64,000 nucleotides of DNA from Apteryx mantelli (GCF_036417845.1 NC_089984.1:30229447-30293446); one strand, 5' to 3'. Counted from the stretch's first letter, positions 46,421-57,869 are shown. Made by a program: numbers and translations. The notes: generated by a model not told the origin, from the letters alone.

Positions 46421-48525
46421 GGCGGCAGCGGCGGGAGGCGCGGCGGACGCCCAGGCCCGCTTCGGCCACTCGGTGAAGGGGCTTCTGACCGAGAAGGTGA
46501 CGAGCTGCGGCACCGACGTGATCGCTCTCACCAAGCAGGTGCTGAAAGGCTCCCGGAGCGCCGAGGTGAGCGGGGGCGGCCGGCGGGGGACTACGGGGCC
46601 CAGCATGCAGCGCGCGGCCGCAAGGCCTGCAGGGAGGTGCGGCCAGCGGGCCCCGGGGGCGGTGGCGGCGCGGTGCACGCCGGGAGCGGTAGTCCGGCTG
46701 GGGTCAGGCGCCTCCGCGGTGCAGTGCTGGCCGTGGCCCTGAGGAGCAGGGCACGCTGGGAGATGTAGGCGAGCGCAGGGCATGCTGGGAGTTGTAGTCC
46801 TTCCCCGGCCAGGGAGCGGCGCTTGCTGGGAGTTGTAGTCCGGGGCCTGTGGGAGCGTCTCCGGGGGCGGAGGAGGCCCGGGCTCTGCCCCGAGCCCCGC
46901 GGGCGGTCCGTGGGGCCCGGCTGCCCCACAGAAGGTCCCCAGCAGCCCCAGCTCGAGGTGTCCCCCAGCGCTGGCCAAGTGCAGGGCGGAAGTCGCTGCT
47001 GCCTCCGTGGTGCTGGTGTGCTGCTGCTCTCGCCATGTCGCCCGGGGATGTCAGCCCTGCATGCGGGTCCGCTCAGCAGCGATCGCGAGCGGCTGGGGAA
47101 ACGCAGAGCTGCTGCCTCTCAGTGTGGTTTGTGCGCTTGTCTTTCAGCTCCTGGGTCAAGCTGCTCGAAACATGGTGATGCAAGAAGATGCCATCCTGCA
47201 CTCGGAAGATGTAAGCTCTGTCCGTCTGCTAGAGCAATAGTGCTTCTAGTGGGAAGGGTAAGAGGAGGGTTATAGGAACTGGGACACAGACATGTGAGTG
47301 GAGCCCTGAAACGAAATACATGGATTCAGGTAGCAGGGCTGATGGTCAGAATAATTTACTGCTTCTTCAAACACATGTATACCTCTGGCCTCTCTGCAGC
47401 ATAGGTCAGCCCGTAAGCTGTGCCTGCTCTTAACAGAAAGCAAGAGAGGTTGTAGGCTGAAAAAAGTACTTGCTATGTGTGCCCCTCAGTGGGAAGGGAG
47501 AGGTGAGCATGCCACCCATGACAACTACTGGTGGTGGTGTTCCTGTGGCACTGCAGCGATACAGTAGTGAGCGTGCAGTAGGAGCTCCCAAGCGCAGAGG
47601 AGTTTTTTTGAAGGGGTACATGGCAGCCCGCTGAGATTATAGCAGGGAGCTGTTACTATAAACCACTTTGGGACTGTCAGGGCAGCAGAAGCTCTGGAAG
47701 CTTCCATCATTTTGAGACAGCTTGCCCTGTTATTCTGCTGAGATCTCTTGTCAGAGACATTCTTTCTTTGTCTTGTTCTCCACAGAGTTTAAGGAAAATG
47801 GCCATAATAACCACTCATCTACAATACCAGTAAGTAGGGGACATGATGTACTCTGTGGGGTGTTGAGCTGGTCCCTTGACCCCTTTTTCCCCTTCTTTAA
47901 GACCTTGTGTAGTGGAGACTTTGATGTTTTCTGTTTTTTCTTATGCTCCTTTCTCTCCTTTTCTCATTTAGGCAGGAAGCGATTCAGAAGAAGTGAGTAC
48001 CCAGCTGAGGAACTGCCAGGAAAACCTGGGAGACAGTGTACAGGGGCCGATGGGAAAGGGAAGAGTGGTGGAGTGGGGTGGAGGAGAATGCAGCTAAAAG
48101 GTTTTTGCAGCTGCGTTTGAAGATGCTGGCACAGCAGGATAGCGCTTTGCTACTGCAAAGATCAGTACTTTGAAGAGAGGAGAGGTTGGGTGAAGAAACG
48201 ACTTATACTAAGACTTCTATTTGTTTCATTAATGCGATAGAGCCTGTGAGCTTGATAGGTGATGAGAGTGGAGTAGAGCAGAGCTGTCTGCTTGTGGGTG
48301 TACAAAGTAAGGTTTGCCTCGTGTTTGTGGGGATATGGAGGTCGGTTGGGGGACCCCAGGGTTTCCCTTTTCTGTCGTATCTGTGCTAGAGCTGTTCTGG
48401 TCCCTCAGGTGCAGGCAGCACAGTGCGGATCTGGGGAGCAAATCTCACTGTGAACCTCTTCTTTGGTCCCCAGTGTTGAGCAATCATCAAACCTACAGGA
48501 CCAGCTGAATCACTTGCTGAAGTGA
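46413..48525 (+). CDS. BORCS7: BLOC-1-related complex subunit 7, 5 coding exons
   Basis: Coding exons are 46413-46565, 47148-47210, 47786-47829, 47972-47992 and 48474-48525. All junctions are GT/AG and phases join to 110 codons (human about 105). Conserved blocks, in order, include VKGLLTEKVT, CGTDVIALTKQVLKGSRS, GQAARNM, QEDAILHSED, LRKMAIITTHLQYQQEAIQK and QSSNLQDQLNHLLK. The product is a small helical subunit of BORC, the cytosolic complex on lysosomes that recruits ARL8 for kinesin-driven outward transport. Exon 4 is only 21 bases. The N-terminus is an Ala/Gly run (residues 2-11) replacing the non-repetitive human N-terminus, probably through GCC/GGC slippage. It lies 2.1 kb before AS3MT on the same strand; human read-through transcripts of the two are known. 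Confidence 0.95.
46590..46839. promoter_or_regulatory. Cluster of five THAP11/ZNF143-type motifs
   Basis: The motif ACTACAAYTCCCAGCATGC (SBS/Ronin type) occurs five times in BORCS7 intron 1. It lies forward at 46590-46608 (ACTACGGGGCCCAGCATGC) and in reverse at 46675-46693, 46751-46768, 46780-46798 (GCATGCTGGGAGTTGTAGT) and 46821-46839. The last two are near-perfect; the first three carry several changes. This motif family recruits THAP11, ZNF143 and HCFC1 at housekeeping promoters. Confidence 0.75.
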
Positions 48526-49520
48526 AGCATACTCGAAGTCACGAGGATGTCTCGACTGGTGCCGAGGGCAGCCAGCAGTCCTCTCCCCTCCCGAGTCAGC
48601 TGTTCGGTCCTCTGGCTGCCTGGGGCTGGGTGTCAGCTGGGATATGCGCAGAGTGTGTGTTCCTGAGCATACGGCCCCTCTCACGCGTTCCCATCCACGT
48701 CTCCATCTGTAGAACGCCTGCCTGCTTGCCTGCATCTAATCGAAACGAACTCGGCAGAAACTTTCCTTCCCCCAACAACTCCTGTGCTCGTTTACTTTCC
48801 GTGTGCGGTGTGAAGTGCTCGGCCCACACCAGCGCCTCAGGCATCCCAGCCGTTCAGCTAACGGATCGCTGGGCATACGTCTGAAATGGTTGGCCAGCCT
48901 GGCATCCAGCGTGTGATACTCCTTCTGTCCAAGGTCTTATGTCTTTCATGGCCATAGCAGGATGATTTTCCTTCCTGTGTCTAAGCTCTGCTCAGTTAGG
49001 AACCATCTCCTGTGAGCTGGTGGAGGGGGCGTCGTTATGTCTGCCCAGGACCAGGAATCATAGAGCCAGTTTTTTCAGATGCATTTGTTTCCCCCTGTCC
49101 CTCCCCTCACAAGAAATGCAGAAAATAGAGCTGTGGGTTTTAAATACAGGTGTCTGCAGTTTGACAGTGGTCCTTAGGCACAGAGATGATCAGCGCGATT
49201 TATTTAGGACATGTTAATCAATGGGAGCTGTAAGTGCTCTGGTGGGCGAGAGGTGCTTTGGTGCAGACTGGGGTGCCAGTCCCAAGGCAGAATTGTTAAA
49301 AGCAGGAATCTGGGCGCACACTCTCTGTCAGTGGTCCAGCTGGATACTATTTGATAAGCATCCTGCTCTGAGGTTATCTTATTTTCCACAAAGCCAGGGT
49401 TTGGAACGTCCTCCCCTTGCCAGCCCATCTGCGCTGCGTTTGGCCTTCAACTGCATTCCTATTCCTGGGCTGCTGCTCCAGCTCTCAATTAAACAGCCTT
49501 GGATGTGTTGTGTGTTTGTA
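48526..49520 (+). other. BORCS7: BORCS7 3' untranslated region
   Basis: Sequence after the TGA shows no further exon. An ATTAAA signal at 49488-49493 followed by a GT-rich stretch (TGTGTTGTGTGTTTGT) is the best visible end signal. The exact end is uncertain. Confidence 0.45.
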
Positions 49521-50559
49521 TGGGATCGGGAAGGTATCCAAAGGCACAGCTGGGAAGCGGGTAGTGGGGGGAAAAAAGGCAAAAAAAAAAAAAACAAAAA
49601 AAAACAAACCTGCAAGCCTGTATATTCACTTCTGTACTGTTGTGTGTATGAGGATTAGCGGCTGGGCTCCTGTTTGCTTCCCAGGGAGCAAGATTGGGTC
49701 CAGGCTATAAATATTGTGTCTGGTTTTTGTAAGTCACTTATCTGGAGCACTTGGAGCACACTGGAAGCACTTCATTGCCTGAGTGTGCTTTTCATCAGCT
49801 GATATGACAAGGCAGATGGATAGCGGAGATCAGCCTGCCACGTTCCTGCTGTAGATCTGCAGCAAAGTGCTGCAGGGCTTCGGTTCCCGCCTGGCAGAGC
49901 CTTTCTTTGGGCTGGTGTTGCTCTGGTTGCCATCCTTTCTGCTGCTGCTGCCTGTTTGGGCCTCACCTTGTGGCAGCCCATCTCCTGCGTCCCCACGAAG
50001 GTACCGCTGTTAGCCCAGGCTAATCTAATCAGCCCAGCAGTGCTGTTAGCTTATTTTGTGTGCTGTGCCTCTGCTCTAACGCGGACACAGCAGAGGAGGG
50101 TGTAAAAAGGCTAAAATGATTTGCTTTATTGTGGTAAAAGGCTTGGGTTTCTACTTCCTTTTCTTTTTTTTTTTTTTCGAGCCCCTGATCCTTTTCTCTC
50201 CTGTGCCTGGTTACGCTGTGGCAGAGAGCAGGGTCTGCACCCCGTGCGTGGCGTGGGCTTCCCCAGGGTAGCACAGTGGAGCCCTGAAAGGGGGGGTATG
50301 GGGTGGTGTTTGCACCCACGGGGCTCCCGAAGCCTGGCCTCGCTGTGCTGGGTGGCAGCGGCGCTTTGGGAAAGGGATTTTCCTCTGAGCTCCCGCAGAA
50401 GCTGCCGCCTGCTTGGTGGCAGCGGAAGAGCTGCCCCGACGGCCACCAAGCTGCAGCAGCATCCGTGCTGGGTCGCCGGTGCTGGCCGTCACTGTGCCCC
50501 CTCCAGCAGCCCGGGGGAGCCCGTTTGGGATGACAGGTCTCTGCCACCAGCGTGTCCCC
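49521..50559. other. Intergenic: BORCS7 to AS3MT
   Basis: A run of A with C interruptions (49,578-49,608) and a T tract (50,166-50,179) are present. GC content rises towards AS3MT from 50.2 kb. No exon is recognised, although open frames are numerous in the GC-rich part. Confidence 0.5.
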
Positions 50560-50678
50560 CGCCTGGGGCTGGTTTCGGTGCCGGAAGCCGAGGCTGGGGC
50601 GGACGCAGGCGCAGGATGCCGGGGCGGAGCGTGGCCCAGCCTGGGCAGAGTCCAGCCGATCCCCTGCAGCCGGAGGCA
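50560..50678 (+). promoter_or_regulatory. AS3MT: AS3MT promoter and probable first exon
   Basis: GC-rich sequence ends in GCCGGAGGCA followed by a good donor GTAAGG at 50679. The last exon base, A50678, would supply the first base of the start codon, because the next exon begins TG GCA GCC. The transcription start is not resolvable. Confidence 0.5.
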
Positions 50679-53600
50679 GTAAGGGGGCCCGGGGCAGCCA
50701 TGCTGGGGGCTGTCCCTGGGGGGACCCCACTGGGGCTTGGGGGTCTCGGGGGGGTGATTTGCCTTGCAGGAAAGTCGTGACTGGTTTGGGGGGGGGCTCG
50801 TCTCTTTAGGGCAGTGGGAGCTGGGTTTGGGAGGCTCATTTTGGGGGAGTGTCAGGCTCCCCCAGGACCTGGAGGTGGGATTCTCGCTCGAATGTGAGTT
50901 TGGGGTGTCCCTGGGATTTGCCAAGGGGCAGAGCCCACAAACAGTGTTCCTCGTGTTGGGGGGGGGGTGTCAGGGCCCTTGGGAAGGCCCCGGCGTGGTG
51001 CCTGTCACTGTGGCGTCAGGTACCAGCGCCATGTCCCTGGTGCTCTGCTTGCAGTGGCAGCCCTGGCCGGAGAGCAGATCCACCGAGCGGTGCAGGTGAG
51101 GGGCCGTGCGGGGCACACGGGAGCCAAGCGGTGAGGCAGCAATGGGACGGGGGACCCGGGGTGGCCAGGGAGCAAGGGCTGAGCCGCCTGCCCGGCTCAC
51201 GGACGCAGCTCCTTCGGGGGCCCGGGTGAGAGCGGGGTGCAGCTCGGTGGCTTCCACCCTCCCCGTCTCAGGATTACTATGGCCAAGAGCTGCAGAGGTC
51301 GGAGGACCTGAAAACCAACGCTTGCGTCACGCCGGCCGGGCCTCTGCCCAGGGCTGCAAGGGAGGCGCTGGAGCGGGTCCACGGAGAGGTGGTGGCGAGG
51401 TAACCGCCGGGACTGGTGCTCCGATGCCACGGCGTTCCCGAGCGCCGGGCCCCGCTGAGCGTCCGTCACCCAGGTATTATGGCTGCGGGCTGGTGCTCCC
51501 CGAGCGCCTGGCGTCCTGCCGCGTCCTGGACCTGGGCAGCGGCAGCGGCAGGGACTGCTACCTGCTCAGTCAGCTCGTCGGGGAGGAGGGCCACGTCACC
51601 GGGATAGACATGACCCAAGGGCAGGTGGGGCGCGCGGCTCGGGCGTCCGCGCTCGGAGATGCTGAGCAGCCTGGCCTGGCCTGGCCTGGCCGCCGGCTCC
51701 CGTCTCCCCCCTCAGCCGTTCCCTTCGCCTTCCCAGGTCGAGGTGGCGAGGAAGCACATCGCCTACCACATGGACAAGTTTGGCTTCCGAGCGCCTAACG
51801 TAGACTTTATCCAGGGCTACATGGAGAAGCTGGGAGACGCTGGCCTGGCCGACGAGAGCTACGATATTGTCATGTAGGTACCACAGGGACGCGCCGGCCC
51901 CGCATGCCTGGGACCGCGGCAGGGGCCCAGACCCGCGTCCCACCGGGCTGCTTGCTCCAGCCATGCGTTAGGAAAGGGAAAATCCCAAGCCAGAGTCTGG
52001 GCCGGAGCTTGGGAATATGGAGGCTGCCCTTTCCATGGCCAAATCGGCCTCTCCAGCTCCTCCATTAAGCGGTGGGACGTGCAGCAACCAGTGGTGCTGG
52101 GCGTAAAAGACGGTGCAGGCTTTTGGATGCTCATTGGTGGCCATGCCAACGTGGTCTCCTCTCCCCAGCTCCAACTGCGTGATCAACCTCTCCCCGGACA
52201 AGGGAGCCGTCCTGCGGGAGGCCTATCGTGTGCTGAAGGTATTGCCGGGGCCAGCGCTCCAGCCTGCCCCTTTCTTGGCCCGTTTTGACCCCGAATCCCC
52301 GTCACTCGGTGGGGCTGGCGTCTCCCTTCGCCCTTTGCTCCCTTGCAGCCCGGAGGAGAGATGTACTTCAGCGACGTCTACGCCAGCCGGCGCCTGAGCG
52401 AGGCCGCCCGGGCGCACAGGGTGCTGTGGGGTGCGTAGGGCTCCTCGCCGGGATCTCCGAGGACGAGGCACCGGCACACGGGGTGCGAGCCGTGTCCGTG
52501 GCCTGTCGTGCCAGGGGAGTGCCTGGCGGGAGCCCTGTGCTGGAGGGAGCTGTACAGCATCGCCCAGGATGTGGGGTTCAGCCCCCCGCGCCTGGTCGCC
52601 GCCAGCCCCATCACCGTTGGCCACGAGGAGCTGGAGAGCATCGTCGGTGAGGGTCCGAGCGGGGAGCTGGCCGGCCGGCCGCCGTGGCGGGATGTGCCGG
52701 CATCCCGGCTCACCGGCTTTTCCCTTCCAGGCGACTGCCGCTTCGTCTCCGCGACTTTCCGCCTCTTCAAGGTGCTGGCGGAGAGCCGGGCCGGGCCAGG
52801 CCGGGTTATCTACAAGGGCGGCATCGCGGGGCACGAGCAGGAGCTGGTGTTGGACGCCAGCTTCACCTTCAAGGTCCGGGGAGGCGCCTTGGGGCTCCTG
52901 AGGATGCTGGGCAGGCCAGGGGCTGCAAGGCTGGGCTGGGGCAGGGCTGCCGGGGGGGTGTCCTGCGTGATTTTGGGGGGTGAGCAGCGGTGGAGGGGCC
53001 ACACAAGCCAAGGGAGCAGAAATGGGGGGAGGGAAAGGGAGCCCGACCTGTGCGTCTTGTTGGGGTGAAGACGGGAGAAGGACATCCATGGGGAAATGCA
53101 GGGTGGTTGGAGCCACGTGCTCAGCCACTGCGGGGGTTTCGGAGGGTTTTGGGCCAGGCTGCATCCCTGCTTTTGCGCCCCGTGTGGTCACGGCAGCCAG
53201 CGGGGGTTCTCCGGGCTGCCTGGTCCCATCACTGTCCCTCTGCCCCCAGGCAGGGGAGGCTGTGGATGTGGACGCCGACACGGCCGCTATCTTGCGGAGC
53301 TCCAGGTTCGCGGAGGACTTCTTGATCCAAGCCAGCGGGGCGGACGCCAATGCCGACACTGCACCGCCAGGCTGCTGCCGCGGGAGGGTGAAGGTTGGTA
53401 GCCGGCAGCTCCATGGCTCAGTTCGGGGGCTGGGACACGTGTGTCCCCGGGGGCGCGGGGCTGGCACCGGGAGACTTGTGCCCTGGGCTGGGCAGGACCC
53501 CCCGGGGCATCGTGGAGGGTGCCCGACGCCTGAGTTTGGGCAGCTGCCCGGCTCTTGTGCCGTGGCCACACCAGAGCTGCTCCACGTGGCACAACCAGAC

Positions 53601-54198
53601 ACCCACAGGGTCCAGCTTGTGGTCCCCAAAGCGGGGCGGCTCCCACCACGAGGAGTGAGAGCCCTTCGCACCCCGCACGCGTCCCTGGCCCCGCAGCCCG
53701 GGGCACCTTTATCTGCTGGAAACCTCTCTCCTCCTCCCCACGGCCGTCCTCTCCGCCTGCTCCTGAGGGTCGTCGGGAGGCGAAGCCCCACAGCTGCGCG
53801 TCCCTGAAATGCAACCTTGTACTTGGAGCGGGGGGGATGTTCTTGGGTCCCGGTCCAAGCAGGAGGCATTTCTGAGATAAAAGCAGAGCGAAGGTCCCAG
53901 AGGAACTCTCGGCATCCTCCTGGCGGCAGCGGAAAGCAGCTGGGCTGATCCCCCACATGCTCCTCGCATTAGCTATGGGGTCGGCTTGGGCTGCCCCACT
54001 GGCGGGGGGCAAGGAGCGGGGCAATGCTGCTCTCCCGGGGCGCTCGCCCTCCCGCTTCCCTCCGGCTGCATCCCGTCTCGGGTTGTTCTCTGCCCCCAGG
54101 AGAGGATCTGCGATCCCTTCCAGCTGCTGGAGCAGCCGGGAGCCCCGGGACCTGCCTGCTGCCCCGCCAGCGCCTGCGGCCCCCGCGGGTGCTGCTGA
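50678..54198 (+). CDS. AS3MT: Arsenite methyltransferase, 11 exons
   Basis: Exons are (..)50678, 51055-51095, 51272-51399, 51474-51624, 51737-51873, 52169-52238, 52349-52430, 52515-52646, 52731-52873, 53250-53393 and 54100-54198. Together they give 375 codons, the same as human. This cytosolic enzyme transfers methyl groups from SAM to trivalent arsenic, with thioredoxin or glutathione as reductant. SAM motif I DLGSGSGRD is at 76-84. The four arsenic-pathway cysteines fall at the human numbers: Cys32 (NACV), Cys61 (YGCG), Cys156 (SNCVIN) and Cys206 (GECL); Cys72 is also kept. The start codon appears to be split by intron 1 (A + TG). The last exon keeps the DPF block and a Cys-rich tail ending GCC, but its middle is diverged. 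Intron 9 has a weaker donor (GTCCGG). Introns are short and GC-rich. No inactivating change was seen. Confidence 0.95.
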
Positions 54199-54284
54199 GC
54201 GGCCAAGTGATGCCCCCGCGCCGGCGCCTGCCAGCGAGCCCGGGGGACGTGGTGCCAGCAGCGCATGGCTTTCACCGGAGAGCA

Positions 54285-54290
54285 AATAAA
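54285..54290 (+). terminator. AS3MT: AS3MT polyadenylation signal AATAAA
   Basis: This canonical hexamer lies 87 bases after the stop codon, giving a short 3'UTR. It is followed by a TGG/TGTG-containing stretch. Confidence 0.75.
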
Positions 54291-54309
54291 TGGCTGAGCT
54301 CCTGTGGCA

Positions 54310-57300
54310 CGCACCCGCTGTGCCTGGTCTGGCTGCAACTTGCCGTCTTTGGGAGCCCACAGCCAAGAGACGAATGTTTCGGAGAAGCAAAAGGCATAAT
54401 AGCATTAAGCAGCCGCATCGGCCCTTCCTTGTTTCGATCTTGCTGTGCTCACCCTCCGCACCCAGGGAGCCCCAAGCATCTGCAGGGCAAAGCCCGTGCA
54501 AGGTGCAGCGGTCCTCACGCGCGCAGCACCAGGAGGTGCAATTAGCATCTCATTTATAAGGCTGCAAATGAGCCTCTCCCCATGGCTGTGGGAGAGAAGG
54601 GCCAGGCCCTTCCCGGGAGCCCAGCCAGGCCTGCTTTTCCATGGAGAACTCGAAGCAGTGCATGAGGCCCCCAGGGCTGTCGCTGTGATTTGTGCTCAGG
54701 GCAGGAGATACCCCAGTTAGTGCCTGCTGCAGCTAGGGTTTGGCTGAGCTCGACATGTCCTCATGCAGGCCCCGTCTCGGCTGCATTTTCTAAAGCTGAA
54801 CTTCTCAGCCAGAGGGTAATCGTGCTCTAGGAGGTGGGAATTTCTCTCTCTTTCCTTGTGCAGCGCTGCTGCAGTTTATGTTTTCCCCCGGACTCCATCT
54901 AGTGGAAAAGCCCAGAGCAGATTTTGCAGGGAAATCTGGAGCGCCTGGCTGGCCGGGTCCTGGAGAGGCTGAGGAGCGGAGGGCATCGAGGCTGCCATCG
55001 GAGGAGATGGGCTTGCGCTCCTGCCAGCCCCGGTGGGAGGCTCGCGAGATGCTAGGTGTGTGGGAAGGGAAAAGTGGGTTGTCCCAGAGGCTGTCGGTGC
55101 AGGAGGTACCCGGCTGCTGCCCGGCCTTGCTGCCACGGTGCAGCTCAGCACCTTGCATCCAGCTGCCGAGCAGCGGGCACGGTGTGCCGGGGGCGCCCGG
55201 ACTGCCGCAGGCACAAAGCGGCTTTCAGGACATGGTTCCTACATGAAGACACTGTGTGAGGAGCAGCGGTTGAGGAGAAAGACCGGGCGAAGCCCTTTTG
55301 CCCCTGTCCAGTGAAGGAGAAGGTGAGAAGGGGGCATCTCCCAACCCTGGAGACCTGAACCAGCTCCGAGGCCAACAGGTCTGCAGTGTCGGTAAAGACA
55401 ACCGGCAGGGCTGTCTGAGCCCTCAGGTTAGCGGCTGAGATTAGAAACAAGGATTTGGAGACCCCTTCGAATTGCAGACGGTGGGGCCAGATGGGGCCAT
55501 CCCATCCACCTGCCATGGTCGGGGTCTTGCTGCGCCGTCCCGGACAGCCGCTTCCCCAACCCGCTCTCCAGCCCCCTGCGATGGCGTTTCCACCCCTCCT
55601 CGTGCAGCGGCCGGCTCAGGCAGGTCCGGCCAGCAGCGTCAGCAGCCCCCAGGCACCGCGGTGGCCGTCAAACCCATCCCATCGCCCTCCCTACGAAGGG
55701 GCCCGAGCGAGCGGCACCGAGGCACAATGCTCGCTCCGTGCGGTCCCTGAGGGCCTCCTCCTCGTACAAAGGGAGAGTTAATCGCTGACCTAAAAATTAA
55801 CGGTTGCCTAGGTACTGGGGGTCATGATCTGATTACGTTTGCTTTGCATAAACAGCTTACGGTGCCAATCAGCGATATGTATACTGAAACCTTCACAGGG
55901 GCCAGCTTCCCCAACCTGCGGGCCACTGTCTGCACAACCAAACGGGAGCAGAAGCCAAAATTTGGATGTGTTAACAAAGACAGGGAATTGTTTGAGGACT
56001 TCCTACAATATATCCCCAAAACACAGTTCAACACACGCATAATTTTGCACCTGGCCAAAAAAGGCCATCAAAGAAGATGCTAAAGAAACAGTACAAAGTA
56101 AAACAAAATCAATTTATAGAGAATCATGGCATGGGAAAAGATAAAGAGCAAAAGATGAAAGATTCATATTCAAAAAGAAACATGGGCAACTGCCAAGGAT
56201 GCTCTGGAAGCAGCTTGGCAGAGGGGGGTCCCAGAGGTGAGGAGGCATTTCCAGAACACCTGAAAGGGAAAGTGTAGGTGGTCAGGTAAAGACCGACTGC
56301 TGCACAGGGATGGGAAACTCCGACACCGGCACAACAGGCTGAAATGCTCAAAATGCTCTTGTTCTGTGTTGGAAACCAAGCTGGAGCATCCATCGTCTCA
56401 GATAACGTGGATAGAAAAGAAAGTTTACCATCTATCCCAAGACCTTTTCTACCCAGAGAAGCTTTTAGGTGATGGGTAAACGAGACTCCCAGGCAACAGC
56501 CGCACCAGAACAAGGTGCTTGCTGGGCCTTCTGTATTAACTCTTGACAAAACTTGGACCACTACAAAATATGAGGATTGTAAAAATAATTCCAAGCTTTA
56601 GAAAGGATTGCCTCAGCGCCCCGGGCTGCTTAACCTGACCTCTGCCATGAGCAAAATAGGGGAATGATTAATTCACTATTTGGGGATTAAACGTATAAAT
56701 AATGCCCATAAACATAGTTTCCTGGAAAGTCACCTTGCCAACCTATCCTTCTGGTTTTGGATGAGACTACGAGTCTGACCAATTCGGTTTACAAAAAATT
56801 TCCAAGGTGTTTTGGATTTAGAGCACCATAAGACGTTCCTGGGTAGGGAGACACGGGGTTTTGGGGACAAGACACTAGTTAGTCCTATTCTACACGCGCT
56901 GATTTATGTGCTGATGAGGCAGCCAAGGCACTGTTTAATTTGCCTTGAGCACATCCCTCTTTCGCTGTTGCTTACCAAGTCTTTCATAAAGTCAAAAACC
57001 AGCCCGTCCTGGGAGGCTGGCGGCAATTAACTCTCGTCATCAAAGAGAGTCTTCCCAGCGCGAACGGAAGAGCAGATGGGTCAGGGGGGCTCCTGCCTGC
57101 AAAATCCCTCATTAAAAAGGCATGGGGCCCCGGCGGAGCTTTTCAGCTTTGCCGGGGAAAGCAGCACCCACTGCCGCTCCAGCAGCGAGACCCCCCTCTC
57201 CGACGTGCATACGTGAAAAGGCCACAGCCAAATGCCAGTGTATTTGCACGGCGCTGCTTTCTGCAAGTTCTCAGCGTTTTGGGGAGGAAGGCAGCAGCCG

Positions 57301-57310
57301 AGAGAAGTTC
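54310..57310. other. Intergenic: AS3MT to CNNM2
   Basis: The left part (54.3-55.8 kb) is GC-rich with no recognised exon. From about 55.8 to 57.0 kb the sequence becomes AT-richer. It contains an open frame of 79 codons (55844-56083) that I cannot assign, followed by a degenerate LINE-like stretch near 56.6-56.85 kb. The block may be a composite of old repeats. Confidence 0.5.
56620..56850 (+). repeat. Degenerate CR1/L3-type LINE fragment (reverse-transcriptase region)
   Basis: The order of phrases follows the RT region of CR1-group LINEs: a CTTAACCTGACCTCTGCC block, then CATAAACATAGTTTCCTGGA and GCCAACCTATCC, GATGAGACTACGAGTCTG, and CCATAAGACGTTCCTGGG. These are diverged forms of the usual CAGCCTGACCTC, AACATGGTTTC, GCCAGACTAA, GATGAG and CCCATAAAATTCTCCTGGG. 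It is heavily mutated with no long open frame, so it is old. Boundaries are approximate. Confidence 0.5.
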
Positions 57311-57869
57311 CCCTAGCTCTCGGCTTTAATTTGGGGCTTTGGAGGTCCTCGCCCGGACGCCGACGCGCGGGTGCCTTGTCGCCCCGGCTTTTCGGGCCCC
57401 CGTGCCCAGGCCGCGACCTGCCCGCGGCTCCGAGAGCCGGGCCGCCGCGGCCCAGGACCGCCGCGCCGCACGGGCAGGTCTCCGCCCCGCACCGGGGCCT
57501 GCGGGCCCTGCGTACGCCCGGTTACCGAGCCGAGCGGGGAGCGGGGGGAGGCTCCGAACCTCCCCGGCGGGAGCTATAGGCACCCGGGGCCGTTTTCGGA
57601 GCGGGGTCCAAACGCCCCGACTCCGGTCGCTTTTCGGTAACGCCACCGAGGAGGCGCCGAGGGGCCGCGCCGGGCCGCCAGGGGGCGCTGCGCCACCGCC
57701 GACCGGGCCGCGCGGGGGGGGGGGGGGAGGCGGCGGCGGCGAGGCCTGGACGGAGGCGGCGGCCCCGGCGCGGCCCGGCCGGCAGCTGCGCAGCGCACCG
57801 GGCCGCCCCGCTCCGCCCCGCCGCGCGCGGCACGCGCCGACCCCGGCCCGCCGGCCGCGCCGCGCCCCC

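Noticed and set aside
44156-46469. Open frames of 731, 477 and 461 codons on the reverse strand and 261 codons forward across 45.1-46.4 kb
   Set aside because: They run through the minisatellite, whose 99-bp period is a multiple of three and keeps all frames open. The predicted proteins are only the repeat (SAPQCPPRPDQC-type) and change with the reading frame.
49578-49608. A-rich run in the BORCS7 3' flank as a second retrocopy tail
   Set aside because: It is interrupted by C and lacks a polyadenylation hexamer just upstream; it reads as low-complexity DNA.
48526-51055. A BORCS7-AS3MT read-through gene
   Set aside because: Such transcripts are known in human, but nothing in this sequence beyond the tandem arrangement supports one.
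52223-54501. 577- and 404-codon reverse-strand frames over AS3MT
   Set aside because: They are antisense shadows of AS3MT exons and GC-rich introns; the forward exons match the known protein exactly in phase.
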